From assembly GCA_033297205.1 (NCBI GenBank), contig MU859115.1, forward strand, positions 8,461 through 72,460: DNA of 64,000 bases, written 5' to 3'. The notes below the pieces were generated by a model, which was not told the origin of the DNA, did not search any database, and saw nothing but the letters and a program-made list of their open reading frames with translations. This DNA is from Pseudoneurospora amorphoporcata. Its lineage: Eukaryota > Ascomycota > Sordariomycetes > Sordariales > Sordariaceae. Made by a program: the position numbers and the translations under genes. Below are positions 1 through 12,300 of this stretch, piece after piece. How positions within the stretch are numbered: position 1 is the first letter of the stretch; each line of letters begins with the position of its first letter.

Positions 1-35
1 CCCCTCAAAATACCCAACCCCCGCCAAAACCAAAA

Positions 36-84
<49 letters not shown>

Positions 85-3000
85 TGGTCATGGGAAGACG
101 CCCGGTCGACGCCGTACAAGTAGATCCGATTCCACTTTGCATCTCATCAGTGTCATCACCATCCATCCATCCCGTCATCTGGGATAGCAGGATACCTACA
201 AAGGGAACTCATCATCATTCTACACTGCCGAGAAGGAACGAGAGTCCACGCAATTCTACCGTCAGCCACCACGGGCGGCCACGGGCGGTGCGTTTAGATT
301 TGGCTGTTTCTGTTTTGAGAAACACGCAACAGCAATATCACGATCCTCAGAATTCGAGATATGGATGTACATACGGGTGCGCGGCATGTTCCATCTCTCC
401 TCCCAGGCTGGCACATCATCCGTACTCCACACATCCATCCAGAAAGACATTCACTTCAGTCCCATCCGTCCATCCCACACCACTACGGGGAGCTGGTACA
501 GTTTTGTAGCCCTTAAGATGTCTGTCTGTCCTGCAAACATGCCTTCTGCAGTCAGAGAAAGGGTGACCGCTACCAACTTGAAGCAGGTCATAGCATCGCC
601 GACCTTGAATCCAGTTTTCATTGGCCGCAGCGGCGTATCAGAAGGTCAAAACCCTCTTTCGCCTGTCCATCCATTGCCTGTAATGTCTGGCTGGCACACC
701 CACAGCCGAGCGAAGCATCCCACCTTGACTACCCCGTAACGTGAAGTACAGTACACTACCTCCCAGCCTGACCTACATACCCACGGACACGGACGGTAAT
801 GTACGGGCATGTACAACTGTACGTACACACCAACTGGAAATGGAATATTCGTCGTCCTTCGCTTTTAACTTTACTTTGTTTGGCTAGAGGCCTGGCCTGG
901 GGCACGGGGACGGAGACGGAAGACGGGGACGGCCTGGTTGTTTCCATCGTCTTGCGCAACACACAACGCAGCATAAAGGCAGGATACGACGTCTATCAGT
1001 CCATCACCATGAGACTGACTGTCTGATCCCCTTTTCTCATCTCGAATCAAAGATATACGACTATCCATGATCTCGACTCAGACCCTCCAGTCGTTTCGCT
1101 TTCCAGACCTTCCACCGAATGCCTCACCTCCACGGTTTGGGATTGCGAACCAAGAAAAGATGAGCAGCGAAATGTAATGTACAACCTCCATACCGTCATG
1201 GGTACCCCGGGCCTTTCCATGGGGCGGCCCCCCTTGTCCATCCCATCCATGCCCCGTACGCTAGGGCATCCGGTAATCCATCTCAAGTCATCAGTTGAGG
1301 GCAATCCGTACTGGGTAAAGGTTCGGCCAGGACGTTTCTTACAGGGTACGGACAGTACGAAGTTGGAACACAAGATACTATGGACTCTGATTCTGAGCAT
1401 CAGTGACCAGTCCTCATCAAGCCTTCATCAAGGTATTGCTGGCAGCACACTGTGCAGCCGTCGCTTGCTGGAGTTGCTGTTGCTACTGCCACTTTACCTC
1501 ACCCGTCAACGCCGGATAGGAGAGTGTGCTCGGTCTCTCAGTGTGTGTGTGTGTGTGAAGCCAATGTGAAGCGGAAGCACAGTACACAGTACGAGGAGTT
1601 GCCGGGGGCCCTGTCTTAAATGGGCCTTTAACCAATCTCTGCCGCTGGTCCACTCCCTTTTCTTGCACTCCATCCTCACTCACTCTCTCTCTCTCTCTCG
1701 CTCGCTCGACCCGAGCAAATATCTATTCTCCTCCTCCCCTTTCCTCTTCCTTCCTCCTCTTATTCCGCCTTCAGTCGTTCCCTATCCCGAAACATTTCCT
1801 TCCAAGAAACGAGATCCCGATCGTCCCGACGTCGTGGTTCTCTTGTGTATTCCTTTTTTTTTTCGCCAAAAGAAAAGGAGGGAAGGAGGAGATTTAGATA
1901 CTCGAAATCCTGGACCATACCGACAAGTTTTCATCATTCCAGGCCGAAACACCGCTTTAAGGATATAAGGACCGGAAGTGCAACAAGGTCAGAGAGTAGT
2001 TAGAAAGCAGAAGAGAGTCTTGCATTTCGATTTGCATTGCTCCCTCGTGCTTTTTAGCCTCCTTCTGTGTGTTTTGTTCAGACAAAGTCACAAATTGTCT
2101 GCTCTTAGCACTCCCGAGTACACTTCCCCCCCCTTACCGCATTTTCGGTACCACAGTCCGTAATTTCGTACTGCCACCCCCCCACCCAAAAAAAGGGCAT
2201 TCTTCAGTCCGACGACGAGGAATCTTCCTTTATAAAACCTCTTCGACTCCCTTCGTTCCCACGAACCGCCCTTGGGATACCGGCAACACCCACCCCATCC
2301 CTCATTCCCGAACCGAGCAACCCCATCCCGTCGACGCCGATTCTCGATTCGATATCCACATCCTCAGCGACTGCGCCTTTTTGCATCGCTGCCGCCCCGA
2401 CCGCCCCCGACGATTCGAATCGACATTGCCGTCTCCGAATCCCCCGACGAAAAACATCCCGACCCCGTGCGAAGCCTTTGCTGGCCTTTTCCTCGGAGTT
2501 GAAAGAGTGCAGTGAGAGGTACGCAAGAGAGATGCAAAAGGGCGGACACTGGGGGGTTGGACCTCCTTCTCAGATTCCAGTGATGTCATTAGCAACTATT
2601 GGCGAGACTGAACTTGGGACGTGAGAATGAAATGAAATGAAATGAAATGAGGGGAGGGAATGATATATTATGATCTTGAACCTGGCGCTAACCTGTGGCT
2701 GTCTTCTTTCTCCCTTTCCAGACACATGCCACCGACCCGCGGCATCTTCCATCTTCACCCGCACGCCTGAACCAATTTGTTGTCGATCCCAAGGTTGCCT
2801 TCTGTGGGACACGTTAGCTCGTCTCTCCCACCTTGGCCGCTGCCAGTTCTACAGAATTGTGTCGATATCCACCGATCGGTCTTCCCGGTAGTTCTACATC
2901 TACCGTTGCGGTAAGGCATCCCTTTTCTTTTTTTTTTGTCCTGTCTCTTTGCGTTGCCTTGCGTTGCCTTGCGTTGCCGGCCGAAACCTGCGCATTCTTC

Positions 3001-3756
3001 ATCCCGTCATTCGAGCCTCACTCCTGCACCATTGTGCATTCTGCATTTTGGCATTCTCCCCACCTCCTCAATGACAGCCCCCCATCAAAGATATGATGAT
3101 ACACAACGGGACACTTTCCTGTCTTTGCTCCCACCACCTCCCTACACACACAAAGAGAGTCATCCAGCCCAATCTGGGCTTTGAGATGGAACAGATCTGT
3201 CCAATGAGAATGCTCAATTTGCACTTGCCCCTTGAAATGTGGAACCACGGCATCAACCCGTCCGAGTTCGAGATTGATCAGAGATCCAGGGAGTTTCCTG
3301 GCTGTAGTCTCAGGAACGGTCCGTCCGTTGCTTGGGATGAAGATTGCGAAGCACATTTGGCTGACTTGGAACGCCTAGAAGCCCCTTCAGACGGCATTAT
3401 TCAATAACCTCGTGTTCCCCGGCCACAGGCACACACTCATCCTGTCACCTTGACGAGAGTCCCACGACCTCTCGTCTCCTACAGTTTCAACCTAGCCCGG
3501 CATTATCAACAGCCACCGTCACTCCTTCTACAGCAAGCATCCGATATTTCAGCACACTCCTTAATACTTTAATACCACTTGTCCGTTTACGACACGCGAC
3601 AACTACATAGACTTGAGCCTCATTCTTTCGGCTCATTTCGACAACTAATACTGCAACAACTACGATTTCCAGGAGAACTCGGAACTCACTCGCCACTCAT
3701 TCAGCCATCGCCGAAACGCACAATCTTCCATAAACAACCACCACACCCACATCAAA
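1..3756 (+). promoter_or_regulatory. Long upstream region and probable spliced 5' leader of the G1 cyclin gene
   Basis: No protein-coding gene is recognisable here. The stretch opens with a run of 46 A (37-82) and has CT-rich tracts near 1680-1760, a TATAAA-like site near 2229 and five AATGA units at about 2626-2650. A good leader intron can be drawn from the GTACGC donor at 2519 to the TTTCCAG acceptor ending at 2721, with a CTAAC branch site at 2688. A second possible donor, GTAAGG, sits at 2911, but I cannot fix its acceptor. Short ORFs here do not resemble proteins. A long, upstream-ORF-rich leader fits a dosage-sensitive cyclin, but the transcription start is not known. Confidence 0.5.
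37..82. repeat. Poly(A) tract, 46 nt
   Basis: An uninterrupted run of A occupies 37-82. It is a simple homopolymer of the kind scattered in Neurospora-like intergenic DNA. Its exact length is a likely sequencing or assembly uncertainty. Confidence 0.95.
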
Positions 3757-5087
3757 ATGGTTACCTCACGTCACAACGACGAGAGCTTCTTCGTCGAGTC
3801 CGATGAACAGCCCGCGCCAAGGGTAAACGTTCGGGATGCTGCCAAGCTCATCGCTCGGAACAAGCAGGAAATGATCGCCAACAACCTGTCACGACTGGCT
3901 GCCGATGAGTACCTTGAGGATATGATGCAGCACATCCGTCATATGGAGGTAAGATTGTGCAAGTTTGTTTCTGGTTGGTTGGGGGACAATGTGCTGACAT
4001 GAACATGACTTGACAGGACGAGACGTTACCCGATGCTAACCTCATCGACATGCAACGCGAGATCCAATGGTTCATGCGCCCGTACCTTATCGACTTCCTT
4101 ATCGAGGCTCACGCTGCCTTTTCGCTCCTGCCCGAAACCCTCTTTCTCACCGTCAACCTTCTCGATCGGTACTGCTCCAAGCGTGTCGTTTACAAGCAGC
4201 ACTATCAGCTCGTCGGTTGCGCCGCCCTACTGATTGCTGCCAAGTATGGAGACAAGAAGGACAGAGTCCCCCAGATCAACGAGCTCAACAACATGTGCTG
4301 CGGACTTTACGATGCCGGCATGTTTACGCAGATGGAAATGCACGTTCTCAACACTCTCGACTGGAACATTGGACACCCGACCGTCGACTTTTTCACCCAG
4401 TTGATCGTTGCCGAGGAAACGGATGGCAGGGACGTTGAACACATGGCGGCATACATTTGCGAGATTGCCTTGTACCACCGGGATTTCGTTTCCACCAAGC
4501 CCTCCATCATGGCACGGGTTTCGTTGGTCCTGGCTAGGGCTATCTTGGGCAAGCCCGAGGTTAACGACGGGGAATGGGACCAGGTCGAGAACGCCACGCT
4601 CTTGGCTCTTTCGCAGCACCTCCACCAGCCTTCCGTCACGCTTTCCAGGAAGTACTCGAGCGCATACCTCTCCAAAGTGTCTGGCAAGCTCGCCGACTTT
4701 CTCGCTCAGCAGGCTGCCATCAACCGTCGCGGTGGCCCTCCCGCCTCTCCTGGCGAGCTGACCCCCAACTCTAGCAAGGCCTCCAACGTTTACAGCACTC
4801 CCCACAAGGGCCTGGGATCCGTTCCCGGCGCTGCCGAGGGATACATGACCCCTCCGATCACTCCCGACGGAGCCAGCTTCGGACAGAACGGCAGCACGAT
4901 GATGAAGGAATATCCTGTCCCGCGTTGTCCAGTGACCCCGACACCGCAGCCGAACTCGCACAGCCAATCATACCCACCAGCAGCACAACATCAGACTTCA
5001 GCATCATCAACGACATCAACATCATCAACGACGGGAGCGCCCTTATACTTTGAGACCGCGCCGTCGTCTCTAAAAGTCGCTTACTGA
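3757..5087 (+). CDS. cln-1: G1/S-specific cyclin (Cln1/Puc1 type)
   Basis: Two exons, 3757-3948 and 4017-5087, encode 420 residues. The 68-nt intron has a GTAAGA donor, a CTGAC branch site and a GACAG acceptor. The start ATG follows CATCAAA, a good fungal context. The protein carries a cyclin box from about residue 75 (MRPYLIDFLIEAH, then LDRYCSKR and LLIAAKYGDKKD) and a second cyclin fold to about residue 290. The tail is rich in Ser/Pro/Thr, with several TP sites (residues about 320-400) typical of cyclins turned over after CDK phosphorylation. G1 cyclins bind and activate the Cdc28/Cdk1 kinase at Start; here it should be the single filamentous-fungal Cln. The gene converges on UBC13 about 2.5 kb downstream. 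The unusually long leader may serve translational control (inference). Confidence 0.93.
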
Positions 5088-7578
5088 GCTGGTGAAGGTT
5101 CATCAGTTCAGTTTTTAGCAAGGGTCTTTCTCTCATCTCATAAGTCAGGGTGAGAGTGAGAATTCCTGTGTATTCTATGTTGTGTGTAAGGTTTGGTTTG
5201 GCAGTGCAGCAGCGAATGCAAAGTTCGTTCGGTTTTTTTTCTTTCTAATTTCTCTCATCATTTGAGGCCTTCCTGCTAGGACGGGGTTGCAGAATACACC
5301 AAATACCATCCATAGTTTTTTTTTGACAGAGAAAGGCCTATTTTGATTACAACATTTAAATCACCTTTTCTGGAAGACAAAAAGATTGCACATTCAATCG
5401 TCGGCATTACCACATCACATTACACATCACATCATCACTTTGTTTCGCGCGCAGTGGACACACACATTTTAGCGGCATGGCATATTTAGCGTTTGATTTT
5501 CTTCTTTTTTTCTTACAACAAACAATACTTGACTACCACCACTTTCGGTGGTGTCTTTCCAGAAGTTTCCAAATCATCTTTATTCTCCGCGACCGCGTTT
5601 TGATCTCGTTCTTTCGACCGACTGCCGATCGAGAACCCGTTCGTCGTCGTCTTTGTCTCACCCACCGTGGACGGAATGACAACAGGTCTCTCTTGACCTC
5701 ATCGGCTATGATCCTCACCCAACCATACTCAGCAAAGAAGATCGACCACACTCCACGAGGACAATACCAACATTGGCAAGCAAAACCGATTTGAGAGATT
5801 CTTGTTTCTATCTGAGATCCCCCCCAATCGAGGCGCTCGGAACCTGGACAACGTCAATCAGACAGACACTCAGACGAACTCTTGAAAAGATGGATGGATG
5901 GATCAAACCAACACGGTCAGACGCAACTGGGCTTTCTTTTGAGTAGTGGCGACAACCACCAAACCACGATCTGGACCACCAGATTGAACAGAGGGAAGCT
6001 GGAAGTAGAAGGGAAGAGGGGCAAAAGCAAAAGGGGGTCAGTCGCATAGAGGCAGACAGGCAGAGGCTTCGAAACAGGGGAAAAGAAGAGTTGATTAGGG
6101 AACAACTAAAAAAAGATTGGCATTTAAAAGGAAAGGAGGAAGGAGTACCCGACAAACTCCCAAAGTTTTGCGTTGTATTTTCAAGGGAGGGGAGGGGGTG
6201 GGGGATATGCGGCGCCATGCTGGATTTCAATATTTGCGTTGGCACTGAAGGAAAGGAAGGGATTGGAACAATTGGACGGCGGCGGACGGGGACTGGTCAC
6301 TGGACAGGTTGATATCCGACTGGAGATGCCAACTGGCAGCCTACTGCCTTGATGAAGAAGGACTCACCATCATCAAATCAATCAAGAATACCACCCCGTC
6401 AACGCCACAATCGAACAATCATCGTGATCATGCCCAGTCTTGTCCAGTCCAACCCAATCCAGTTCAGTTCAGCCCGATCAACGGCGAGAGGCACAGAGGG
6501 AATAGAGAGAAGTTTCGTTTCTAGGTACGGGAGAGACGGATCGGAGTATAGCAGTGGAAGAAAGAGGGCGAATCGACCAAAAGAAAATACCAAAACTCCG
6601 GCAAATAGAGAGATACCCCAGGGCTTACTACAGTTGAACTTGATTTAATTATCCTATTACATACAACGTTTCTGCTTTGGTCTTCCGTTCTGTTCCGTTC
6701 CCTCTACTCGTGCTTGTTTGTGATGGTGTTTCTCGTGCTCGTGCTTTTGCTTTTGCCTTCCATTGGCCTTGACTTGGTGAAGCAATGGACGGAAGGAAGG
6801 GCTAACAGACTCCTCCCAGTTATATAAACGAGTAGGTATGATGAGCAGGCCATCTTTGCTTATTGTGTGTCACACTTCATAGTCTGTTGACAACCATTTT
6901 CGACCTCATCTTCATCGTCATCATTATCAGGGCGGGCTAGATTACAATGTTGTGCTGTCCTGCATTTAACCGACCCTGTTCGACTGACCAAAACTCTCCC
7001 ACTCACGGACACAAATTGCGGCAGCGGGTAGGTTGCAAAGTATGTAGTATTTGAAAAGTCCTACCCCGTACTCTATCGCTGCGAACACATGTGAAAAACA
7101 CAACGCTTCCAAAGGATGTTCCCTATGTCGAAAACTCCCCATTTCCTTGCCTGCCGCCGCGCAGCTGCTGCATCCACCTCGCCTATTCAAGGCATTCCTA
7201 CCATGATCCGTGCCCTACCTCGTCCATCGACCAAGATAATCCAGTATTCGTTATCTCTCCCTCTCCTGTGTAACCTTCCCTCCCTAATTCTTGCTATCCT
7301 AGGCTGTCTCAGCGTGCTCCGTATGCACCGTGGGCGCGTGGTATCATCGCCAAAGCAGCGTCACGCCACTCGTTCACTTGACAACCCGTCTCTCCCAAAA
7401 CCACACCATCCAGCCGCTCTCGTGTTCGGTTATAATCTAGAACCCAATTGCCGTCCTACGGCCCAAACCAATATGGGTCAAAGATTCCTGCATTTGGGTG
7501 GGAATATGTTGGCGCCGTACTAGCCTCGAGGCCCTGTTCCGGCACTTGGTTGAGTCCTGGTGCCAGCCTTCTCCCACC
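5088..7578. other. Intergenic region between convergent cln-1 and UBC13
   Basis: This 2.5-kb stretch separates the stop codons of two convergent genes. It should hold both 3' UTRs. I see T-rich runs near 5229-5237 and 5318-5326, an AT-rich segment around 5340-5470, and no ORF resembling a protein. No tRNA, 5S or transposon sequence was recognised. Confidence 0.6.
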
Positions 7579-8282
7579 CTACTGGGGCAAGGCATACTTC
7601 TGTGTCCATTCGCGGGCGGTGGCGACGGCGACGTCGGGGTTCTCCTTCCAGGTCTTGGCCACGTCGGGGGCGAGCGGGTCGTCGGGGTTGGGAGCGCCTA
7701 GGAGGGCTTGGATGGAGAGGAGGATGGTGCGAATTTGCAGGGCGGGGGACCAGTTGTCTGTCGGGAGGTATCATGTGTAAGCTTTTAGATCTTGGGTAGG
7801 TCTGCTTCTCAGGACTCGGACTCACTCTTGAGAACGTCGAGGCAGATGCGACCCAGCTTGTCGACGTTGGGGTGGTAGATCTTGGTGAGGAAGCGGATTT
7901 TGGGAGGGGTCATGGGGTAGTCGTCGGGGAGGAAGAGTTCGAGCTTGAAGACGCCACCTGTGTTGGTGTGTTAGCGATCGTGTACGTTCTTCTTGGGAGG
8001 TTTTGACTGCGATGGCGCAATGGAGGTGGAGAGATATCTCGGGGGCCGTAGGGTTAAGGAAGACCAACCCTCATATGGCGATTGCGAAGGGCCGTGAATC
8101 TCGACGTCGAAGTAGCGAAGGTTGTCCTCGTGGGGGACAGCACTAATACCGGGGACACTGCGATCAGGAAGGACATGTTAGACCTGGTTCGGGCTGTTTG
8201 CTCTCGGGATGGGGAGAGTAGGTGCGTACGGCTCAGCCATCAGCCTTTCGGTCTCCTTAACAATTCTCTTGGGAAGCGCCAT
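7579..8282 (-). CDS. ubc13: Ubiquitin-conjugating enzyme E2, Ubc13 family
   Basis: Four exons on the minus strand, 8282-8230, 8157-8069, 7957-7826 and 7757-7579, give 150 residues, the normal size for this E2. The exons were placed by matching the conserved UBC fold. The protein starts MALPKRIVKETERL, contains the PMTPPKIRFLTKIYHPN segment with the HPN motif, and has the catalytic cysteine (about residue 86) in GRICLDVLK, followed by the NWSPALQIRTILLSIQALL helix region diagnostic of Ubc13. With an Mms2 partner, Ubc13 builds K63-linked ubiquitin chains, chiefly on PCNA in error-free post-replication repair. Intron 2 uses a weak GTTGGT donor but has a good CTAAC branch site and CACAG acceptor. 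The ATG context (CACC before ATGG) is strong. Confidence 0.92.
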
Positions 8283-9392
8283 GGTGATTATATCAACTGC
8301 TGTTGGTGTTCACTGCGAAAGAAAGCTGGACAAGCAGGTTGGAGGGGTTGCTGTGTGGAAAAGGGTTCTCGCCGAGGCTGGCTGGAAGCGAGGAAGGGCT
8401 GTTTGGTGGAGGGGTTATCGCCGAGTGTAAGAGGAAGTGAAGAGGCGTTTCGGAGGCTCCGGTTGAGGCAAACAGTGTATCACGGTGCGAAGCGGTCGGG
8501 ATTCTAAACAACGGAACGCGTGTGTGAAGCGGTGATATGGCTAGAGCAAAATTGTTGCAAGGCAACCGATTCTCCATTTGTTTTCAGAGAGAAGTGGAAG
8601 ACGGCAGAATCTCTTGCGACACAATTCCTGAAGTGGGTAGGCACTGACGGCGGGCGCAAATGAAACCCGCGGCGTGCCTTCCCAGGGCGGGGAGTGTCTC
8701 AAGTGACCACAGGAAACCACTGAATGTCAGCAGTCACGGCCCTGAGACTGACAGCGACAGGTGATGGAATCATCATCCATCCCGCTTTCTAATCGTAACG
8801 ATTTCGCGATAAGCGCACAGACCACATGAGTAATAATGGTACGTAGAGGTACATGACTACAGTTGGGTACTTTCCTTTTTTTGGGCGTCCACTCCGCTTC
8901 TGGCGAAGAATGCCACTGCACACCCGACTGCAGGACGGGAGTGCTGTCTCCAAACTCCTCCTGTTCATCGGCGTCTTGTCGAGATTGACCCCGTTGTCGG
9001 TTTGACCTTCCACTGAGAGAAATAGTCCACTTCTTTCTTGGCTCTCTCATCCATTGCATTTGTCTTTTCAATCAGCCTTCAATTTTCCTCCGCTGATATC
9101 GACGCCTCTCGATATGTTCTGCACCCATCATCGACGACGACGACCTTTGATATCTTCGATTTTCCCACGACTCCACCATTCCCTAGACGCCCTACAAATG
9201 CAAGCTTGCGCGTCCTTGGGGGAGCTTGTTTAGTTTCGACAAGGAGTCTCATCAGCTTCCGTCAACTCAACCCATCCTTGGTTTACAACTTCCAAGGTTC
9301 CAGGCCCAGGCAAACACCAGCAGCACTGAGAATGGGATGAGGGAGTGCACGCATCATGCTGCACCCTCTAGCTCAAATTCCAAACCCACACC
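8283..9392. promoter_or_regulatory. Divergent promoter region of UBC13 and the WDR59-like gene
   Basis: About 1.1 kb separates the two divergently transcribed start codons, so it must contain both promoters and leaders. C/T-rich sequence at about 9060-9300 precedes the plus-strand gene. No ORF here looks coding and I recognised no specific operator. Confidence 0.55.
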
Positions 9393-12300
9393 ATGCCGTC
9401 CGTATTTGACTCTCCGCCAAAGAAGGCGAAAACAATAAAGTCAGCCTTCGACAGTGAGAGCTTCGATGCCGACCTGACCATCCATGTTGATGGCTGGGTG
9501 GGCTCCGCAACCATCTCGCCCTCGGGCCGTGATGTTGCTCTTGCTTCCCCCGAGGGCCTCGCCATCATAGACCTGGACTCGCCATGGAATCCGCCACGAA
9601 GACTGAGCAGTCACGGCCTCCCATGGCTGGTTGTCGATGTTCAATGGTCTCCTTTTGCAGCCCGTGACTACTGGGTGGCCTCAACAGCAAACCACCGCTG
9701 TCTCGTATGGAACCTCAACATGAGGGACGACTCACCCTCCGGCGCCATCGAACACTCGTTGCAGGCTCATAGTAGAGCCATCACCGATATCAACTTCTCG
9801 GCTCACCACCCAGACCTTCTAGCTAGTTGCTCAGTCGACGGTTATGTTCATCACTGGGATCTGAGGAGGCCGAGACAGCCTGCCTTGACATTCTGTGACT
9901 GGTTTGCCGGTGCAACTCAGGTCAAGTATAGTCGTCAAGACCCTCATGTTCTTGCTTCGGCTCACGATCGGTGGCTTCATATTTGGGACGACCGAAAGAC
10001 CGTCGAGCCAGTCAAGACCATTTGTGCTCACACGTCCAAGATCTACGGTATCGACTGGAACCGGACTGAGGCTTCCAGCTTGATTACCTGCTCCTTGGAC
10101 AAGACCATCAAGTTCTGGGACTACGCAAAGACCGACGAGCCGGAACGTGTCATTCGCACCGACTTTCCAGTATGGCGAGCTAGACACACCCCTTTTGGCA
10201 CTGGCATGCTCGCCATACCACAGAATGAGCCAGGCAACCTTTACCTGTACGATCGGCAAACCGCTCCAGAGGCTCCGAGCGCATCAGAACCCGTTGCCAT
10301 TTTCTCGGGACACGGAAATCACAAGGTGAAAGAATTCCTGTGGAGAGCTCGCGGATCAGTCAGCAGCGAGGGGGTAGATGAGCGAGAGTTTCAATTGGTT
10401 TCCTGGGGCGAAGATAACGAGTTGCGGTTGCAAAAGGTCGAGCCCGAGATTCTTGAGTCCATTGGCTATGTGAAAGGGAAGACTATGGTGAAAAACTTGC
10501 CCTTCAGCCGTAAAGGCGCAGCTTACAAGACTTTCCGCGCAGTCGACGATACTGTCCACCGCGATCGCAGGACTGCTACCATGAGCGACCCGCGCCCGGG
10601 AAGCTCGGGTCAGTATCGCAAAAGTGCCCTCAGCTACGGCCTGAATTCTCATCTCCGTCGGGTTGGGCCTACCTGGAGAGGTTCTCCAATGAAGGCCAAG
10701 GTGAATGGCGGCAAAAGTATGGACAAAAGTCAGTCGCAGATCGGGTGGATGAAGGGTATCTCCATGACCAAGCGGAAATCCGAGTCCGATGGCCCTGGAA
10801 GGGGTTGCATCAAAGACTCTGGCCTCTTTAGCCATGGTACTTATGATGATGACTGGGCTGAACCAGAGACTATCCAAGACGAGTTGATCCATGTCAGCAA
10901 TCGTCTCCCCAACGTACAATGGGACCGCATCGACATGGATGCTTTGATTCTCAATGCCTCACTGACGGGACCATGGGGCGTCAACGGCGAGGGAATCTTC
11001 ATCAAGGTTAAAGTTGACATCCCAACGAGCTATCCCACCAGCAAGCCCCCCGAGTTTTATGTTGAAAAGACATCCTTCATGCCCGAAGAGACACACGAAA
11101 AAATTGAGCGCGAGTTACAGATACTCGCCAACCAGTTCCTCGAGCGGAAACAAAACTGCCTCGAGGTGGCCTTCTCATACTTGCTCGGCGACGTCGACCT
11201 CGAAAACAGTACCACCCTCTTTAAGAATGTCAGGGATCTCAACGACGAGGAAATCGAAGCGCTAGCAGACGAAAGCTCCACTGATGAGGAAGACAGCGAT
11301 GTTCAGCCCGGAGGATCTGTGTCGATGTCACAGGACCTTACGGCTAGCGCTGAACTTGATCCGACAGCTACCCTTGCGCCAACACAACGGCCCATTGCAG
11401 TGCCGACGCCCAGAAAGTGCGGAGCGAAGTTTTCCAACGACGGCAGACTTGTGTGCTTCTTCCCCTCGAAAGAACAACAAGCACTCGCACTGTTCTCGCT
11501 GCCCAATTCGGACGCCTATCGTGATCGACAGAAAGGAGAGCCAAACTTTGCGGGTTTCGGTCGTCTTGCTCAGGATTCACCGCCTCCAAGACGTAGATAC
11601 AATGATGATGCCTCAGGTTCTGAAGATCTGAGTGATGGAACGGAAGACTCAGGGTCCAGCTCTTCCAGCGATTCAGAGCCGTCAACCATGCACAAGATCA
11701 GTCTATGGTATCAGCCTGGTGGGCGTCGCCTCAAGAAGACATGGAGTGCCAACGACTCGCTGCGCTCTAGCGGAGGAGGCACTGGCGCTGGTACCGGTAC
11801 TGGAACGGGCATCAGCCGGAGAAGGCTCCCAGCCAGACCCAAGAACACCATCGCCATCCACGATCTGCGTAGCCTACTCCCATCGCAGAAACAATTTGCT
11901 CAGGAATATGCCATCTTTGGCCATGGCGCTGATGTGTGCATGCATAATGCTATGGTCGCAGAAAAATACGGATATCACGACCTTGTTCACATATGGCATT
12001 ATGCGGCAATGTTGTTGCGCAACGATATCCCGCTGGAAATCCATGAACAACAAAACAGGAAAGAGTCTGTCCTTGTCATAGCCAGGGATGCCTCTGCACG
12101 ATCTCGGGATGATGAGTATGCGCAGCACTTTGGTTGGGATGTCAACTTGTCTGGCCGAGTCAAATGGGGTTATCATCCACTAGCTCAGAGCTTGATCGCC
12201 GACCTCTTCGACTATTTCGAAGAGGTAGCTGACATCCAGATGTTGGCCATGCTTGCTTGCATCTTCGGAGACTCGTCCGCCGAGGACGGGGTAGCTTATG

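Noticed and set aside
2412..2424. GATTCGAATC, resembling a tRNA T-loop
   Set aside because: It is only a palindrome; no acceptor, anticodon or D arm can be formed around it.
4227..4967. 246-codon minus-strand ORF opposite cln-1
   Set aside because: It lies entirely antisense to conserved cyclin sequence and has no protein-like motifs; a codon-bias shadow.
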